64,000 bases of DNA from positions 682,001 through 746,000 of the forward strand of contig NZ_JBHTCQ010000002.1 in NCBI RefSeq assembly GCF_042665525.1, in the 5' to 3' direction. Position 1 is the stretch's first letter; each line of letters starts with the position of its first letter. Of the stretch, positions 61,887 to 64,000 are shown piece by piece. Under the pieces are notes generated by a model. It was not told where the DNA came from and ran no database searches. It saw nothing but the letters and a program-made list of their open reading frames with translations. The position numbers were made by a program, and so were the translations under genes. Origin of the DNA: Allobogoriella alba. GTDB lineage: Bacteria > Actinomycetota > Actinomycetes > Actinomycetales > Actinomycetaceae.

Positions 61887-61908
61887 GGGGCTTCTGCGGG
61901 GCTGCTCG

Positions 61909-62997
61909 TCAGGCGTCGCGGCGGACGAGCGCGTCCGCGAGGCCACGGAGCTGGTCCGTGGCCCCAACGGGCAGCCGTGCCTCCTCCAGAGCGCGCAGGC
62001 CGGCGGCCAGGCGCGCGTCGATGAGCTCCTCGTGCGCCGCGACCGCACCGGTGTCACGCATGAGCTGCTGCAGCCCCGCGACGTCCTCCGCGCCCAGGTC
62101 GGGCGCGCCGATCCGGTCGCGGATGAGGGCACGGCCGTCCTCGTCGGCGCGGTCGAGGGTCATCGCCAGGAGGACTGTCCGCTTGCCCTCGCGCAGGTCG
62201 TCCCCGGCCGGCTTGCCCGTCACCGACGGGTCGCCGAAGACCCCGAGCACGTCGTCACGCAGCTGGAACGCCTCACCGAGCGGCAGCCCGATCGCGCGGA
62301 GCTGGTCGAGGAGGCGTGAGCCGGCGCCCCCGAGGAGGGCGCCGAGCACGAGGGGGTGCTCGACCGAGTAGCGGGCCGACTTGTGCCGCACGACCTGCAG
62401 GGCCCGGTCGACCGCTCCGCCGTCGCCGGCGCGCGGCCAGGGCAGCGCCTGGCTGCGCACGTCCAGGTACTGGCCGATCGCGACCTCGGCGGTCATGGCG
62501 TCGTAGACGCGGTGAGCGCGGGCGCCGGAGGCGGGCTCGGCGGCGGCCGCGGCGTCGTGCATCTCCGCCGCCGAGAACGCGAGCAGGACGTCCCCCAGCA
62601 CGATCGCGCCGGCGAGGCCGTGCTGGTCCGGGTCGCCGAGCCACCCGCGGTCCCGGTGCGTGGCAGCGAACGCGCGGTGCGCGGCCGGGACGCCACGGCG
62701 CACGAGCGAGTCGTCCATGACGTCGTCGTGGACCAGGGCCGCGGCCTGGAACAGCTCCAGCGCGCTGCCCGCGAGGACCACGGCCGGAGCTCGGACGTCC
62801 GTGCCCCCCGCGGCGAGCCATCCCGCACCGCAGAGCTGGGGGCGCAGCCGCTTGCCGCCGGCGAGCAGAGCCCGCGCCGGCGCGAGCAGGTCCGTCAACG
62901 GCTCACCGACGTCCGCGACGGCGACCGTCCGTTCCTCCAGCGCGGCAGCGACCCGGTCCGAGACGGCCGTGGCCAGGCCGGCGAGGGCGGAGGACAT
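61909..62997 (-). CDS. Polyprenyl (geranylgeranyl-type) diphosphate synthase
   Basis: A 362-residue trans-prenyltransferase. Both Asp-rich motifs are present: LVHDDVMDDS (DDxxD form) and LRDDVLGVFGD, plus GGKRLRPQL near the start and the Lys of DDLREGKRTVLL. It condenses isopentenyl diphosphate with allylic diphosphates, supplying chains for menaquinone, carotenoids or lipid carriers; chain length is not set by this reading. ATG with TAGGGT (63004-63009) six bases upstream. In mycobacteria idsA2 occupies the same neighbourhood near Rv2175c. Confidence 0.94.
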   Translation of the reverse strand: MSSALAGLATAVSDRVAAALEERTVAVADVGEPLTDLLAPARALLAGGKRLRPQLCGAGWLAAGGTDVRAPAVVLAGSALELFQAAALVHDDVMDDSLVRRGVPAAHRAFAATHRDRGWLGDPDQHGLAGAIVLGDVLLAFSAAEMHDAAAAAEPASGARAHRVYDAMTAEVAIGQYLDVRSQALPWPRAGDGGAVDRALQVVRHKSARYSVEHPLVLGALLGGAGSRLLDQLRAIGLPLGEAFQLRDDVLGVFGDPSVTGKPAGDDLREGKRTVLLAMTLDRADEDGRALIRDRIGAPDLGAEDVAGLQQLMRDTGAVAAHEELIDARLAAGLRALEEARLPVGATDQLRGLADALVRRDA

Positions 62998-63144
62998 GGT
63001 CCGACCCTACGGCGTCGCCGGGCCGTCATCGGACGTGCGCACGGCGTCGTCGCGGGCGGACACCTCCTCCACAGCCCCCCGGGCTGCGCCCGGCTGTGCA
63101 CAGGCGCTCGGCGCCGGTCGGCGGTGCTGGTGCGCAATGGGTGC

Positions 63145-64000
63145 ATGAGCGAACTCGACCAGAACAGCACCCGCACCCCGCACGAGGGCGTGCCCGAGGA
63201 GCCGGTGGTCCGCGTCAGGACGGTGGCGGACCTCCTCGCCGTCGTGCCGTACCAGCTCGGGTTCCGGCCGGACGGCTCGGCCGTGCTCCTGACCGAACGG
63301 GTGGAGGACGGCACACGCGCGCTCGGGATGATGTGCCGGACGGATCTCGACCAGCTCTGTGACCCGTGGGAGGGCCCGGAGACCGCCGCCCACGTCACCT
63401 CCAGGATCGCCGAGGAGGCCCCGGACCACCTCACCCTCGTGCTGTACACCGTCGAAGCCTTCTGTCGTGCGCGCACGGGCGGTGACCTCGACCTGGCCGT
63501 GAGGGCGCTCGACGACGCGCTGCCGTACTCCGCCCCGCCGATCGACCCGCTCGACGTGTGGGTGGTGGCCCCGGACGGGTGGGGCCACCTGGACCCGTGC
63601 GGGTGCTGCCCGGCCGAGGGCCGGGCACCGGAGGACATCGAGGAGTCACCGGCCGCGGCCGCGATGGTCCTCGCCGGGCGCGCGGCGGTCCCCTCGCGGG
63701 AGTCCTTCGCCGTCGAGCGTGCGGAGGCGTCCGCCCGCGGCGAGGCCGCGGACGGGTGGGTGCAGGAGAGGGACCGGCGCGGACGGGTCCCGACCGCCCT
63801 GTGGCGGGCGGACATGGCGCGGCTGTGGGACACCAGCGTCGGGACCGAGCCGGACGCCCGGACGCTCGGGCGTCTGCTGGCGGCGGTCGAGGACCCGCTG
63901 CTGCGCGACACGATCGTGGCCGCCACGATGTCCGGCGATGCGGCCGGCGTCGGGATGCTGGTGGCTGCGGGAGCGCTCGGCGACGTGCTGGACGCGCCGT
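63145..64000 (+). CDS. DUF4192 protein, 3' end outside window
   Basis: An open frame from ATG 63145 to the window edge gives about 285 residues without a stop. VRVRTVADLLAVVPYQLGFRPDGSAVLL is the hallmark opening of DUF4192, followed by LTLVLYTVEAF, PIDPLDVWVV and PCGCCPAEGRAPEDIEESP, with a Cys cluster. DUF4192 is an actinobacterial family of unknown function. The C-terminus is missing. The ATG is the first in a frame that matches the family start. Confidence 0.88.
   Translation, partial: MSELDQNSTRTPHEGVPEEPVVRVRTVADLLAVVPYQLGFRPDGSAVLLTERVEDGTRALGMMCRTDLDQLCDPWEGPETAAHVTSRIAEEAPDHLTLVLYTVEAFCRARTGGDLDLAVRALDDALPYSAPPIDPLDVWVVAPDGWGHLDPCGCCPAEGRAPEDIEESPAAAAMVLAGRAAVPSRESFAVERAEASARGEAADGWVQERDRRGRVPTALWRADMARLWDTSVGTEPDARTLGRLLAAVEDPLLRDTIVAATMSGDAAGVGMLVAAGALGDVLDAP

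Overview
This is 64 kb of very G+C-rich DNA. The codons are strongly G/C-biased, GTG starts are common, and there is a type A RNase P RNA. The gene set points to an actinobacterium, most likely of the order Micrococcales (Cellulomonas-like): polyphosphate glucokinase, PPi-dependent phosphofructokinase, GlnE, a qcrCAB-ctaE/ctaCDF respiratory supercomplex, a PknL-like kinase with an Rv2175c-type partner, and DUF222-HNH, DUF3043, DUF4191 and DUF4192 proteins. The genus assignment is inference. Much of the order resembles, from memory, the Mycobacterium tuberculosis block from about Rv2173 to Rv2225, so the window is mainly a conserved core chromosomal segment with a few lineage-specific inserts. 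No transposase, integrase, tRNA or CRISPR array was seen.

Layout. 1-950: 5' part of yaaA and the divergent RNase P RNA gene. 974-5739: two PspC paralogues, ppgK, map, a SPOR-like small protein, panB and glnA2. 5757-8801: glnE. 8792-12997: an accessory stretch with a repeat-bearing secreted lytic transglycosylase, small membrane proteins, a 28-codon leaderless ORF, a 467-residue unknown membrane protein and a YjbR/MmcQ protein. 13213-17671: glnA1 with a four-box GlnR-type operator, an RDD protein, a DUF4191 protein, lipA and lipB. 17796-21366: an MMPL transporter and a kinase-like protein lacking key residues. 21453-24680: sucB and lpd, the main users of the lipoate made by lipAB. 24859-28583: pepA and a pyrD operon. 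28525-31694: DUF222-HNH, aldo/keto reductase, DUF3043. 31737-36206: M20 peptidase, DUF4333 lipoprotein, glycerate kinase, Fe-S carrier, FKBP lipoprotein. 36305-39467: ctaC-ctaD-ctaF. 39492-43396: a sugar ABC uptake operon and sodA, lying between the two halves of the respiratory cluster. 43525-47890: ctaE-qcrC-qcrA-qcrB. 48155-50233: a receiver-like protein with trpD, a small membrane protein and an AsnC-type domain protein. 50248-55900: DEDD exonuclease/GIY-YIG fusion, FadD15-like ligase, a membrane protein, PPi-PFK. 55917-64000: class II DAHP synthase, a molybdopterin oxidoreductase, PASTA kinase, LysM transglycosylase, Rv2175c-like regulator, polyprenyl synthase and a truncated DUF4192 gene.

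How the parts connect. Nitrogen: two glutamine synthetases, their adenylyltransferase and GlnR-type boxes. Lipoate: lipB-lipA beside sucB and lpd. Respiration: bc1 and aa3 subunits for the III2IV2 supercomplex, with sodA nearby. Cell wall: PknL-like kinase, LysM transglycosylase, Rv2175c-like regulator and prenyl synthase are clustered, and a second transglycosylase sits near glnE. Phosphate-saving glycolysis: ppgK and PPi-PFK.

A recurring signal is a TANNNT -10 hexamer 6-8 bases before an ATG or GTG start. It occurs ahead of about twenty genes and suggests widespread leaderless transcription. It also supports several start-codon choices and one small ORF that would otherwise be missed.
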